The translations under genes and the position numbers were made by a program. The notes under the pieces are model-generated. The model worked only from the letters and a program-made list of their open reading frames with translations, searched no databases and was not told where the DNA came from. From assembly GCA_035652535.1 (NCBI GenBank), contig DASRDP010000093.1:1-64000 (forward strand): 64,000 nucleotides of DNA, given 5' to 3'. This document shows, piece after piece, positions 25,712-34,651 of the stretch; within the stretch, counting starts at the first letter, position 1; each line of letters starts with the position of its first letter. The DNA is from Chloroflexota bacterium. Lineage in GTDB: Bacteria; Chloroflexota; UBA6077; SHYK01.

Positions 25712-27514
25712 CTAATCGAGGTCCCAGAGGTATGCGTTGCGCGTGTACGAGCCGTACGGCGCCCCAGCCCCAGCGCCGCCGGCGAAATCGGCGAAGGCCT
25801 GCACGCCCTTGCGCATGCCGATGTTGTCCGCCTCGAACATCGTCACGAGGTAGGGCATCTCCGCGACGATGAAGTCGCTGATCGCTCGAACGGCTTGCCG
25901 CTGGTCCCCGGGCTTCATGCTGTGGTAGTAGGCGTCCACGAGACGGACGGCCCGGGAATCGTCGTAGCCGGCCCGATTGGCACCCGCCCAGCGCGTCTCC
26001 GGGCCCGAGGGGTCCTTGAGACGGCCAAAGGTCGAGTCGTCGTAGTTGGCCGTCGTCTCCCATCCGGGGTAGCTGGCGCGATACTGATTGTCCCGCGTGA
26101 ATGCCGCCGGCACGATGGTCTCCTCCACCTCGAGCCCGACGCGCCGCCAGTAGTCGGCGATGGCGGCGATCTCCTTGTCCGAGCCGGGCGTGGACCAGAT
26201 GGATGTCTGGAACCGACGTCCATCCGCGTTTCTCAGCAATCCGTCCGGCCCGGGCGTCCAGCCTGCCTCGGCCAGGAGGGTTTTCGCTCGGTCCGGATCG
26301 AACGCGAATGGCTTGAGCCCATCGCGCACGGCCTCGTAGTTGCGGTCCTCGGGGGGCAGGATCGAGGTCGCCGCCAGCTCGGCATGGCCGTCCTGTAGCG
26401 CGGCGGATAGCGCGGGCCGGTCCAGGGCAACGTACAGGGCTTGCCGCACCGTTGGGTCGAGGTTCGCCGGCTCCTTCTGGAACTGCGCTCGATACTGAGG
26501 GATCAACATCCGCACGTACCCGGTTGTCAGGAGCACCGTTCCCTGGCCCGACTTGTCCCATTGGTCCTTTAACTGAAATCCGACGTCGGGGCTCATGGCG
26601 AGGTCCATGAACACGTCCACCGCGCCCGCGAGCAGGTTGGCCAGGAGCGTATTCTCGTCGCCGAAGGTCTTGAGGTAGACGACGTCGATCTTCGGTCGAC
26701 CAAGGAAGTAGTTCTCGTACGCCTCGAACTTCAGGCCCTCTCCCGGATCAAACGAGGTGAGCCGGAACGGTCCAAGGTTGACGTAGCCGCTCGTGAAGTA
26801 GGGCTGGTTGATGAAGTCGTCGGCGTTTTTTGTGCTCACGTATTGGTCGTAGCTGTCCTGGAGCAGGTGCTGGGGATAGGGCCAGAAGAGTCGAAGCCCC
26901 AGGGAGTCGGCCAGGTAGTACGGGCTGCTGAAGACGAACACGAACGTCTGGTCGTCCGGCGCCTCGGTCGTGGTCACGAGCTTCATGGCGTCACGATTCA
27001 CGAAGGGCAGGCCTGGGTCGGTGTTCACCTGATAGGAGAAGGCGAGGTCGCGCGACGTGAACGGCGCGCCGTCTTGCCACGTCACACCCGTCCGCAGGTG
27101 GTACGTCGCCCGCATGGTGCCGTCGGGCTGGACCACGATGGAGCCATCGTCGAAGGACGGCGCGCGCTCGGCAAGCCGGCCCACCGGAGTCCGCGAGCTG
27201 GTGTCGGAGGTCACCAGACCCTGCGAATGCAGCTCACCCGCGGACATCCACCCGCCGGCCGTGGTCGTCGTTCCTGCGAGCCCGAAGGCCCGGACGGTGC
27301 TGGTGATGCCGACGGTCAGGGTCTTCACGCGGTGCGAGCCCGGCGTCGCAGGCGCCACACCTTCGCCGGGGCGCTGGGGGGATGGCGCGCCCGTGGTACA
27401 CGCCGTCATCAGGAGCGCGACGGCTACGAGAAGTGTGTGGCGTCCAATGAGCTGCCCGTGCGACGGAGGCGCGCACCCCGCTCGCCTCGCCCACCGCGAG
27501 GAGCCCAGCGCCAC
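25712..27514 (-). CDS. ABC transporter substrate-binding lipoprotein, family 5, start uncertain
   Basis: This binding lipoprotein of about 600 residues has lipobox LMTAC. Family segments are GVTWQDGAPFTSRDLAFSYQ and the late VDAYYHSMKPGDQRQAV. Its end, NAYLWDLD, departs from the common terminus, and it is the most divergent member here. No ATG lies close to the signal peptide. GTG codons sit inside a 39-base tandem repeat (27476-27578), and the one at 27514 is taken as start, giving a 25-residue basic leader before the hydrophobic core. Repeat copy number could therefore change the leader length. The upstream Rieske gene ends at 27685 on the same strand. Confidence 0.85.
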   Translation of the reverse strand: MALGSSRWARRAGCAPPSHGQLIGRHTLLVAVALLMTACTTGAPSPQRPGEGVAPATPGSHRVKTLTVGITSTVRAFGLAGTTTTAGGWMSAGELHSQGLVTSDTSSRTPVGRLAERAPSFDDGSIVVQPDGTMRATYHLRTGVTWQDGAPFTSRDLAFSYQVNTDPGLPFVNRDAMKLVTTTEAPDDQTFVFVFSSPYYLADSLGLRLFWPYPQHLLQDSYDQYVSTKNADDFINQPYFTSGYVNLGPFRLTSFDPGEGLKFEAYENYFLGRPKIDVVYLKTFGDENTLLANLLAGAVDVFMDLAMSPDVGFQLKDQWDKSGQGTVLLTTGYVRMLIPQYRAQFQKEPANLDPTVRQALYVALDRPALSAALQDGHAELAATSILPPEDRNYEAVRDGLKPFAFDPDRAKTLLAEAGWTPGPDGLLRNADGRRFQTSIWSTPGSDKEIAAIADYWRRVGLEVEETIVPAAFTRDNQYRASYPGWETTANYDDSTFGRLKDPSGPETRWAGANRAGYDDSRAVRLVDAYYHSMKPGDQRQAVRAISDFIVAEMPYLVTMFEADNIGMRKGVQAFADFAGGAGAGAPYGSYTRNAYLWDLD

Positions 27515-27578
27515 CCCCGCTCGCCTCGCCCACCGCGAGGTGCCCAGCGCCACTCCCGCTCGTCTCGCCCACCGCGGT
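27476..27578. repeat. 39-base tandem repeat, about 2.6 copies
   Basis: A 39-base unit containing CCCGCTCGCCTCGCCCACCG repeats with starts offset by exactly 39 bases (for example the G at 27480, 27519 and 27558). There are only a few substitutions between copies. On the minus strand it encodes a 13-residue unit (RWARRAGVALG plus two residues). It spans the probable start of the lipoprotein gene, and a whole number of codons per unit keeps the frame open. Confidence 0.85.
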
Positions 27579-27583
27579 GGGCG
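27566..27583. other. 18-base perfect palindrome at the end of the tandem repeat
   Basis: CGCCCACCGCGGTGGGCG reads identically on both strands. It is followed by GGCCGGCCGCCGGCC, another self-complementary run. It lies in the 170-base gap between the upstream Rieske stop and the lipoprotein start. It could be a hairpin that stops transcription or controls translation, or a dyad operator; no regulator gene is adjacent. Confidence 0.55.
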
Positions 27584-27684
27584 AGGCCGGCCGCCGGCCG
27601 CCGCAGGGGGCCGCGACCGGGTGAGGGCAACCCGGGCCCTCCACCACGACCGGAGCAACGCTGTCCACCGGGATCCTTGCCAGC

Positions 27685-28833
27685 TCATACGCGCGCCCGA
27701 CCCACGCTCAACCGCCTCGTGCGTCGCCATTCCTTCAAGGGGCGCCCTTCGGCCAGGTTCCGCAACTCGCGCTGCCACAGGTTGCGCAGCATGATGACGG
27801 TCACATCCTCATAGCCCTGGTGCCACTGGCTGCGATCCGGAAGCGCCCCCTGTCCGACCTGAGAGACGTAGTCCTGCATATTGAACAGCCGGTCGGGATG
27901 CTTGTGCCGGTCCTCAATGTCCTCGATCCTCATCTCACCGCGCAGCACCGCTTCGGCGATTTCGGCATAGGGAGGGAGCGTTGCTGCCTCCGCCGCCCGC
28001 GTCGCCCGCCGCTCCAAATAGGATGGGCGCGCTTCTTTGGGCATATGGGTGAAGTTGACGCCAAATGTCGTGCAGTGCTCGTCGTCAATGGGCACGCGGA
28101 ATGCGAGAGCTTCACGCCACGCCTCCGGACCCAGCTCGGGCGCGGTCCGCGTCGCGTAGCTGCCCAGCGGCATGAGGTAGTGCGTTTGGGACTCGGGCCA
28201 GAGGGTGGCGCCCTCTGGGAGGGTCACGAACGTCGTGTACCCATATTCGGTCTCCTCGCACCGGACCCGCGGGATCCCGATGCGCCCGGCCGCGATGTAC
28301 GACTCGCGATGGACCCAGGCGCCGTGGAAGGGATCGTTCTCCAGCGAACTGAAGACGTTCATCGGCCAGGGCGTTGGGTACGTGTAGTTCTCGCGGATTC
28401 CCTCTTCATCGTCCTCGAACTCCGGGAAACGCGGAAGGTCGGGCGGCTCCCCTTCGCCCAGGTACGCGAACACGAGGCCGAGGTAGTCTTGGGCCGGATA
28501 CGAGCGAATTCGGATCCGGCCGCAAAATGGCTCGGGCTCGGCGGGCTGCTCGGTGCATTGTCCGTCGGGACCGTACTTCCAGCCGTGATAGAAGCAGCGG
28601 ATCTGGTCTCCCTCGACCCAGCCGGTCGAGAGCTGCGTACCTCGATGGGCGCAGCGGAACGCGACCGCGTGAGCGTCACCGCCCTCACCGCGGTAGAGGG
28701 TGAAGTCCTCGCCGGCGATACGGACGGGCTTGGCTCGCCCGGCGATCAAATCCTCCGAGCGATGGATGGGGATCCAGAAACGCCGCAGGTAGCGGCCCGC
28801 CAGCGTCCCTGGCCCGGTCCGCCAGAATTCCAT
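27685..28833 (-). CDS. Rieske aromatic ring-hydroxylating oxygenase, alpha subunit
   Basis: This 382-residue protein forms a distinct pair with the one at 44894. The [2Fe-2S] ligands are C61, H63, C80 and H83, and the iron ligands are D167, H170 and H175 in ENDPFHGAWVHRE. The C-terminal block differs from the other groups, ending with SQVGQGALPDRSQWHQGYED and then VTVIMLRNLWQREL. The ATG at 28833 follows AGGAG with 5-base spacing; an ATG at 28869 is an alternative with a poorer site. The downstream neighbour on the same strand is a binding lipoprotein. The region upstream is a 209-base divergent gap to the LLM flavoprotein gene. Confidence 0.92.
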   Translation of the reverse strand: MEFWRTGPGTLAGRYLRRFWIPIHRSEDLIAGRAKPVRIAGEDFTLYRGEGGDAHAVAFRCAHRGTQLSTGWVEGDQIRCFYHGWKYGPDGQCTEQPAEPEPFCGRIRIRSYPAQDYLGLVFAYLGEGEPPDLPRFPEFEDDEEGIRENYTYPTPWPMNVFSSLENDPFHGAWVHRESYIAAGRIGIPRVRCEETEYGYTTFVTLPEGATLWPESQTHYLMPLGSYATRTAPELGPEAWREALAFRVPIDDEHCTTFGVNFTHMPKEARPSYLERRATRAAEAATLPPYAEIAEAVLRGEMRIEDIEDRHKHPDRLFNMQDYVSQVGQGALPDRSQWHQGYEDVTVIMLRNLWQRELRNLAEGRPLKEWRRTRRLSVGRARV

Positions 28834-29042
28834 CCATTCTCCTGTGGCCGCGCTGTGCTCGTTGGGCATCCGACACACCCCGTGAACTGGTTTCTGTCCC
28901 GCGCCCCGGGCAGGAGCGGGTGCTTCTCGCCGTAATAATAGTCGCGGCGACCTCGAGCCGAGGGGTCGAGTGGCTGCTCGACCGACGGTCCCACCAGCAG
29001 GCAGGCCACGCGCGGTAGAATCGCCGCACAAGGAGGCGGTGC

Positions 29043-30110
29043 GTGGAGTTCGGGATCTTCTCCAACGGCGAGCGCCGAAACGCGGTGGCGGCCGATAGCT
29101 ACGACGAGGATCTGTACGAGATCCAGCTCGTTGACCGCGCTGGCTTTCGTGAGGCCTGGATCAGCGAGCACCTCCGCGGGGTGCAGTACACGAGGCCGGA
29201 CGCCCTGTCGGCAGCCGACCTTTTCATCTGCAAGGCTGCGGCCCTCACGAAGCAGATTCGGCTCGGGCCGGGCGTTCGGCCCATTGCCCTTTATCACCCG
29301 ATCCAGGTCGCGCTCGAGGCCGCGGTTTGCGACCACCTCACTCGCGGGCGCTACCTCTTCGGGTTGGGCGTCGGGCTGCCCAACGACAACGGCATGGCCC
29401 AGCGCGGCATTGGCGACGATAGCATGCCGTTGCGCCGTGCCCGAATGCACGAGGCGGTCGACCTGATCCTCAAATGCTGGTCATGTGACGAGCCGTTCGA
29501 CTACCAGGGCGAGTTCTGGCACGGAAAGAACATCCAGGTGATGCCGAAGCCCTACACCCGGCCCCACATGCCCGTCGGCGTGGCCAGTAGCACGACCCAG
29601 GGCACCGTGGAGCTGGCCGCGCGGAACGGCTTCATCCCGATCCTGAGCCAGTACGACAACACGGAGCACATGCGCGCCCACGCCGACGCGTACGTGGCGG
29701 CGGCGCGGGCGGCCGGACGCGTCGCCCGACGCCGCGACATTCGCGCATGCCGCCTGGTGTACGTCTCGGACAGCGTGAGGAAAGCGAAGGACGAGCTGCG
29801 CGAATCGATCGCGCCGACGATCGCCGAGCACGTTCGCCAGTTCCCGCGCTACTACGAGAAGTTCCTGCCACCCAGCGGCAGACTCGAGGACATCACCTGG
29901 GACCACCTCGTGGACTCCGGCTTCTACTTCGTCGGCGACCCGGACACGGTCTACGAGCGGATCGTCGAGCACTATCAGGCAAGCGGAGGATACGGCGTGC
30001 TGCTGCTGGTGATGGGGAAGGACTATGGCACGCGGCGCCTTCGGACCCGCTCCCTGCGTCTATTCGCGCGCGAAGTGGCACCGCGGCTACAACACCTCTC
30101 GCCCGACTGA
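29043..30110 (+). CDS. LLM-class flavin-dependent oxidoreductase (luciferase-like)
   Basis: This 355-residue TIM-barrel enzyme uses FMN or F420. The N-terminal strand MEFGIFSNGE, the AWISEHLRG segment and IRLGPGVRPIALYHPIQVA are typical of bacterial-luciferase-like monooxygenases. GRYLFGLGVGLP and the C-terminal GDPDTVYERI segment complete the family pattern. GTG at 29043 follows AGGAGG at 6-base spacing. It is followed after 3 bases by an alpha/beta hydrolase, so the two are an operon. Oxidation of an alkyl, sulfonate or terpene-like side chain followed by hydrolysis is one reading. Expansions of this family are reported in SAR202 Chloroflexota. Confidence 0.88.
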   Translation: MEFGIFSNGERRNAVAADSYDEDLYEIQLVDRAGFREAWISEHLRGVQYTRPDALSAADLFICKAAALTKQIRLGPGVRPIALYHPIQVALEAAVCDHLTRGRYLFGLGVGLPNDNGMAQRGIGDDSMPLRRARMHEAVDLILKCWSCDEPFDYQGEFWHGKNIQVMPKPYTRPHMPVGVASSTTQGTVELAARNGFIPILSQYDNTEHMRAHADAYVAAARAAGRVARRRDIRACRLVYVSDSVRKAKDELRESIAPTIAEHVRQFPRYYEKFLPPSGRLEDITWDHLVDSGFYFVGDPDTVYERIVEHYQASGGYGVLLLVMGKDYGTRRLRTRSLRLFAREVAPRLQHLSPD

Positions 30111-30113
30111 CGC

Positions 30114-30977
30114 GTGCGCAGTGTCTTCATCACGACCGCGGACGGGGTCCGACTCCCGTTCGATTGGTACCCCACAGACGGCCCGGAGCGCGCGGCGCTC
30201 CTCGTTATCCACGGGTATGCGGACCATGGCCTCCGCTATCGCGCCGTCGCCGAGCGCTTTGCGTCGGAGGGTTTCGCCGTGGCGACGTACGACTTTCGCG
30301 GGCACGGTCGCGCCGAGGGCCAGCGCGGCCACTGTCAGTCCTTCGACGAATATCTCACCGATCTGGAATGCGCGCTGGCCGCGGTGCGAGCGACGGACCC
30401 GCAAGCGCCGATCTGCCTCCTGGGGCAGAGCCTGGGATCGCTGATCGCCCTGCGGTATCTCTCCAGCTCAGAGCGAGAATCCGGCCAGGTGTTCGCCGCG
30501 ATTCTGACCTCGCCCTACATCGCCCTGGCGATGCCGGTCTCGCCCATCAAAGTCGCGCTGGCGCGCCTCCTGAGTGGACCGTTCCCGCGCCTCACCATGA
30601 GCAACGGGCTGCGCGGCGAGGTCATCAGCAGCGACTCGAACCTCGGGCGCGACTTCGACTCGGACCCGCTCGTCCACCATGCGGCCACCGCGCGCTGGTT
30701 CACCGAGACGGCGGCGGCCCAGGGCGCCATTCTCGACGCGGTAGGCCGGCTGTCCGTGCCGACCCTCTGGCTGGCTGGAGACGCGGACCGGATCGCAGAT
30801 GTCGCCGCGACGCGCGCGGCTTACGCCCGGGCGGGCGGGTCGAAGCGCCTCATCGTGTACGACGGTCGGTCGCACGAGCTGTGGAACGAGGCGGACGGCG
30901 ACGCCGTTTTTCGGGACGCGCTCCGGTGGCTCGATGGCGAACTCCGGGAGGGTGGGATGCCCGCGTCCCCGGGGTGA
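30114..30977 (+). CDS. Alpha/beta hydrolase, monoacylglycerol-lipase-like
   Basis: This 287-residue serine hydrolase of the Hydrolase_4 group has oxyanion segment VIHGYADHGLRY. The nucleophile serine is in LLGQSLGSLIALRY, the acid in LWLAGDADRI and the histidine in DGRSHELWNE. The YDFRGHGRAEGQRGH segment is characteristic of monoacylglycerol and lysophospholipid lipase-like proteins. The GTG start lies 3 bases after the LLM oxidoreductase stop, so translation is probably coupled. It has no signal peptide and is probably cytoplasmic. A role hydrolysing an ester made by the upstream flavoprotein (a Baeyer-Villiger-type product) is an inference. Confidence 0.85.
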   Translation: MRSVFITTADGVRLPFDWYPTDGPERAALLVIHGYADHGLRYRAVAERFASEGFAVATYDFRGHGRAEGQRGHCQSFDEYLTDLECALAAVRATDPQAPICLLGQSLGSLIALRYLSSSERESGQVFAAILTSPYIALAMPVSPIKVALARLLSGPFPRLTMSNGLRGEVISSDSNLGRDFDSDPLVHHAATARWFTETAAAQGAILDAVGRLSVPTLWLAGDADRIADVAATRAAYARAGGSKRLIVYDGRSHELWNEADGDAVFRDALRWLDGELREGGMPASPG

Positions 30978-31173
30978 CCTTGCCACCCCCGCACCGACCC
31001 GCCCCCGTCGACGTCGAGGGAGAGGGAGGGATCCTTCCCCCCTTTTCTGGGGCGGGAGGGCTCCCTCCACCCTTGCGAGGAAATGGCCTGGCTTGAGCGC
31101 GCCGAAGGGCTGCGATTGGGAGGGTCGCTCACGCCCTCCGGGGCCATTGCCCGGGCGGAGGGGCGAGCGCGGG

Positions 31174-32883
31174 TCAGCTCCCGCCGGCCGTCCAGCGGTG
31201 CGCATCCCACACGTCGCCCGGTGAGCTGACGTTTTTCAGGCGGCTGGACACCACCGTCGGTGAGATGTCCCAGAACATGCCAAGCACGACGAGCTGGCTC
31301 GTCATGATCTGAACGATCCGGCCCAGCACCTGCATTCGCTCGGCCACCGGCACGGTGACAAAGTATCGATCGATAAGCGAATCCAGCTCCTCGTTCTTGT
31401 AGCGCGGCCGGTTGATGCCCGTGTAGTTGTTCTCCGGCAGCGGCGTGTAGCCGCCATAGAAGCGCTCGACGTTCTTCGCGCCTCCGGGCTGGCGCACGAC
31501 CTCGAACGCTGGCCGCGTCGCGCGATACTCGCGGTCCGACTCGCGCTGCTGCGGCACCGCTACCTGGTCCACCCCCACGCCCACCTGCTGCCAATCGTCC
31601 GCAAGCGCGTACATCGTCTTCATCTGCGTGTCGTCGGTGGCCGTGCTGCGAATCTCGACCGTCAGACGCTGGCCGGTCGCGTCGCGGAACGTTCCGTCCG
31701 ACCCGCGAACGTAGCCAAGCCCCTCGATCGTCTGCGCGGCCGCCGGTGGATCGTAGGCGTACTTGACGATACTCGACTCGATGGCGCTCCTCTCGCTGGC
31801 GGACTCGTTTACGATGCAGTCGGCAATAGGGGCGAGCCCGCCCAGCAGACTGTCGATGAGCTGTCGGCGATTCGCGCCCTGCATCAGCGCCCGGCGGAAC
31901 TGGACGTCGGCGACGACGGCCGGATTGGGGTTGATGAACTGCGGATACGCGCCGAGGTACGTGGTCGGCGTGCTGTGCTCCACCTTTCCATCGCGCCACT
32001 GGTCCGCGAGCTGCGCTCCCCACTCATAGGACAAGCGGCCGCCCAGGGTCAGGTCCACGCCGCCGGAAAGCACGTTCGCCGCCATCGCCGAGGGGTCGGG
32101 AATAAACTTCACCTCGATCTGGTCGATCTGAGGCCTCCCCAGGACGAACGCATCGTTCGCGTCGAGGATCACGTGGGTCCCCGCTTCCCATTCACGAAGC
32201 TTGAATGGGCCAGTTCCGACAAACTCGCGGTTCCAGTAGGGGAGGTTGACGAAGTCTTCCTTGTCGGTCGTGTAGGTCTTCTCGAGCAGATGTCGCGGCA
32301 GCGGGAGGGCGCGAGCGTTGGTGAACATCGTGTCCGCTTCGATGAACGGCCGCTTCCAGTGGATCGTGATGGTCTGCGTATCCGGCGCCTCGACCCGGTC
32401 GACCGAGCTGTATGCGACGTTGCGAAAGATCGGCAGCTCGGCATCCTGTTCCACGCTGGCGGTGAAAAGCAGATCCGCTGATGTGAAGGGCGTCCCGTCG
32501 TGCCAGGCGGCGCCTGATCGAATCTTCCACGTCGTCTGCATCGTACCGTCGGGATAGACGACCCAGAGCCCGTTCTCCACGGACGGCACCGCTTCCGCGA
32601 GCTGCGCGTGGAGTGCATCCGTCGAGTCCTGGATCGCGAGGCCGGCGTTCAGCAGCGTCTCGGTCTCCGAGACGCCGGGCACGCCTCCGGCGCCTGCCGC
32701 CGAGTTGAGCTTCGCACTCAGCGTCTTCGGGTCGCCGCGAATGCCGATGGCGATCCGCTTCGGGCCCGCCGTGGGCTGGGCAGGCGCTGGGCCACCGGGC
32801 GCCGAGCGCGTCCCGTCCGGCGCGGTGCAGCCGAGGACCACGAGCACGAGGGCAGCGCCAACGACGCGGGTGAGCGCCCCCAT
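31174..32883 (-). CDS. ABC transporter substrate-binding lipoprotein, family 5
   Basis: This 569-residue exported lipoprotein has lipobox VLGC with C19. The family segment GAAWHDGTPFTSADLLFTAS is clear, and the end WDAHRWTAGGS is a degenerate version of the common terminal motif. The ATG is close to the hydrophobic core, giving a compact signal peptide. It lies only 16 bases downstream of the EutA-like gene on the same strand, so the two are very likely cotranscribed. This associates an extracytoplasmic ligand-binding protein with a cytoplasmic His-rich ATPase. The 196-base convergent gap downstream has GC-rich hairpins but no gene. Confidence 0.92.
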   Translation of the reverse strand: MGALTRVVGAALVLVVLGCTAPDGTRSAPGGPAPAQPTAGPKRIAIGIRGDPKTLSAKLNSAAGAGGVPGVSETETLLNAGLAIQDSTDALHAQLAEAVPSVENGLWVVYPDGTMQTTWKIRSGAAWHDGTPFTSADLLFTASVEQDAELPIFRNVAYSSVDRVEAPDTQTITIHWKRPFIEADTMFTNARALPLPRHLLEKTYTTDKEDFVNLPYWNREFVGTGPFKLREWEAGTHVILDANDAFVLGRPQIDQIEVKFIPDPSAMAANVLSGGVDLTLGGRLSYEWGAQLADQWRDGKVEHSTPTTYLGAYPQFINPNPAVVADVQFRRALMQGANRRQLIDSLLGGLAPIADCIVNESASERSAIESSIVKYAYDPPAAAQTIEGLGYVRGSDGTFRDATGQRLTVEIRSTATDDTQMKTMYALADDWQQVGVGVDQVAVPQQRESDREYRATRPAFEVVRQPGGAKNVERFYGGYTPLPENNYTGINRPRYKNEELDSLIDRYFVTVPVAERMQVLGRIVQIMTSQLVVLGMFWDISPTVVSSRLKNVSSPGDVWDAHRWTAGGS

Positions 32884-32899
32884 GGTTTACGTGGGCAAG

Positions 32900-34651
32900 T
32901 CAGTGGGTGTGCGGGTGATCATGGTCGTGGTGATGGTCGTGATCGTGATCGTGATCGTGATCGTGATGATGATCGTGGTCGTGCTCGTGGTCGTGCGCAT
33001 GGGCGAGGGCACCCGCCCCGCGGACGAGGCCGGACTCGCGCTCGCGGGCCGTGCTGAATACGAGAGACTTCACCACGACCGGCACCGCGTGCACGTCCTC
33101 CAGCTCCTCGCCCAGATCGATGAAGTCCAGATCGCCGAGGGTCACCTCGTCGATGGAGACGATGTCGTAGTCCGGCAGCAGCTCGCGGGTCAGCAGGCTG
33201 CCGACCGCGCCCCCGATGTCCGTGTCGAACACGATGGTGAGGGGGATTTTCGCCGCGATGGTGTTCGGCATGGCGGCCACGATCGCCTCGGCGAGGGTCT
33301 TGACCCGGTCGTACGAGGGCTCCATTCGCCAGCGGAAGGAGAGGGCGACGGGTCGATCCCCCTCCTCGATGTCGAGGCGCTGCATCGCCTGCTCGATGGC
33401 CACCCTGGCCGACTCGACCGTATAGGTCCCATCGGGCATGACGGGCGCCACGACCTGGAGGTTTCGATGCGGCAGGAGCTCGGGCCGCGTGATGTAGATG
33501 GTGCTGCCGCTGACCTGCAGCGTGTATTGGCCAGCGCCGATGACGGTCGCGCGGATCATCTGCTCCGAGGTGTCCATGGGCACGCCGAGGCGTACGACGC
33601 GGTCGGCGACGGCCTTCCCCAGAAGGATGCCGAGATCGCCAAAGTTTCGCGGCTCGTTGCCGTACACGTACTCAGAGACTCCACCTGAGAAGCTCACGGA
33701 GTCAATGGGCCCCGTGTACGTGAGCGGCCCAGTGATCATGAGGCGATTGGCCAGCCGGCCGAGCGGGCGCCGCTCCGCCACGTTGTAGAGGCACTCGGCG
33801 AGCAGCTCGGCCATGGCCTTCTGGTGCTCGGGTGAGAGGGGCGCGCCCACGACGAGGGGGATGCCCAGCTCGTCAGCGATGATCTGCCCTGCCAGCTCGA
33901 TGCGACTCACCAGGCCCTTTTCATCCATCGCCACGAGCCGCGCACCGACGTTGATGGCCGCCGTCTCGAGGACCTCGCCGTCGCGACAGATGGCGAGCTT
34001 GGCGGTGCCGCCGCCCATGTCGATGTTCATCACCGTGTGCGACTGTCCATCGCGCCGGGCGGAGCGCGCGCAGGCGCCCGAGCCGTAGGCGGCCATGACC
34101 GCCTCCAGGTTCGGGCCGGCCACGGCGCACACGAACTTGCCCGCGTGCTCGGCGAACAACGCGGAGATCGCCTCGGCGTTGCTCTTCTTCGCCGCCTCGC
34201 CGGTGAAGATCGTGGCGCCCGTCTCCACGTCGTCGACGGTCATCTGGGCGTCCTTGTACACACCCTGGATGAAGCGCTCAAGCTCTTCTGTGTCGATCGT
34301 CGTTTCGTCGACGTACGGGGTGAGGAGGATGGGCGAGCGGAAGGTGATGCCTCGCTCCACGACCTTGAAGCGGCTCGAGAGGGCGATGCCCTGCCGCTCG
34401 AGGACGAGGCGGGAAAACATCAGGTGGGAGGTGGAGGACCCGACGTCGATGCCCACGCTGGTGAGGGTGATCCGGTTCCCCGCCTCCTCTGGCGTGAGGA
34501 TCACCATCTCCTCTTCGCCGGGATGGGTATGGAAGAAGGGGTCGTCGTGGATGTGCCCGAACATCCCCTCGGCATGGTCATGGGCGCCCCAGTGCCCGTG
34601 CTCGTGCATCTGGTCGGCCGTTGTCGGGTTTCCGGCTTCCGTTGGTTCCAT
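32900..34651 (-). CDS. EutA-like ASKHA ATPase with His-rich N-terminus and poly-(His-Asp) C-terminal tail
   Basis: This 583-residue protein is a paralogue of the protein at 4679. ASKHA motifs are TSVGIDVGSSTSHLMFSRL near the N-terminus, MNIDMGGGTAKLAICRDG in the middle and FSGGVSEYVYG after it. Residues 16-43 carry nine histidines. The final 34 residues alternate His with Asp, with 19 histidines in total. Such tails are known in nickel/zinc/cobalt handling proteins (HypB, CooJ, ZnuA-type loops), so metal binding is likely. EutA itself lacks such a tail. The ATG follows GAGGAGT. It is divergent from a Rieske gene and cotranscribed with a binding lipoprotein. With no ammonia-lyase genes present, reactivation or metal loading of another metalloenzyme is the likelier role. 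Confidence 0.87.
   Translation of the reverse strand: MEPTEAGNPTTADQMHEHGHWGAHDHAEGMFGHIHDDPFFHTHPGEEEMVILTPEEAGNRITLTSVGIDVGSSTSHLMFSRLVLERQGIALSSRFKVVERGITFRSPILLTPYVDETTIDTEELERFIQGVYKDAQMTVDDVETGATIFTGEAAKKSNAEAISALFAEHAGKFVCAVAGPNLEAVMAAYGSGACARSARRDGQSHTVMNIDMGGGTAKLAICRDGEVLETAAINVGARLVAMDEKGLVSRIELAGQIIADELGIPLVVGAPLSPEHQKAMAELLAECLYNVAERRPLGRLANRLMITGPLTYTGPIDSVSFSGGVSEYVYGNEPRNFGDLGILLGKAVADRVVRLGVPMDTSEQMIRATVIGAGQYTLQVSGSTIYITRPELLPHRNLQVVAPVMPDGTYTVESARVAIEQAMQRLDIEEGDRPVALSFRWRMEPSYDRVKTLAEAIVAAMPNTIAAKIPLTIVFDTDIGGAVGSLLTRELLPDYDIVSIDEVTLGDLDFIDLGEELEDVHAVPVVVKSLVFSTARERESGLVRGAGALAHAHDHEHDHDHHHDHDHDHDHDHHHDHDHPHTH
32905..33004. repeat. Low-complexity GATCGT-rich tract encoding the His-Asp tail
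   Basis: On the plus strand the sequence is dominated by repeats of GATCGT and GGTCGT, including at least four consecutive GATCGT units near 32940-32965. On the minus strand these read as alternating CAC/CAT and GAT/GAC codons. Slippage in such a tract would change tail length in steps of two codons without frameshift. Confidence 0.8.

Noticed and set aside
25638-26561. Long alternative frame antisense or offset to the lipoprotein at 25712
   Set aside because: It is rich in Arg/Gly/Pro, matches no family and overlaps a clearly conserved gene. High-GC codon bias creates many such long shadow frames across the window.
27476-27578. CRISPR or integration-site repeat
   Set aside because: The 39-base units are directly contiguous with no spacers, and there is no integrase.
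32905-33004. CRISPR array
   Set aside because: The periodicity is a 6-base repeat encoding His-Asp codons inside a gene. There are no 25-40-base repeats with unique spacers and no cas genes.
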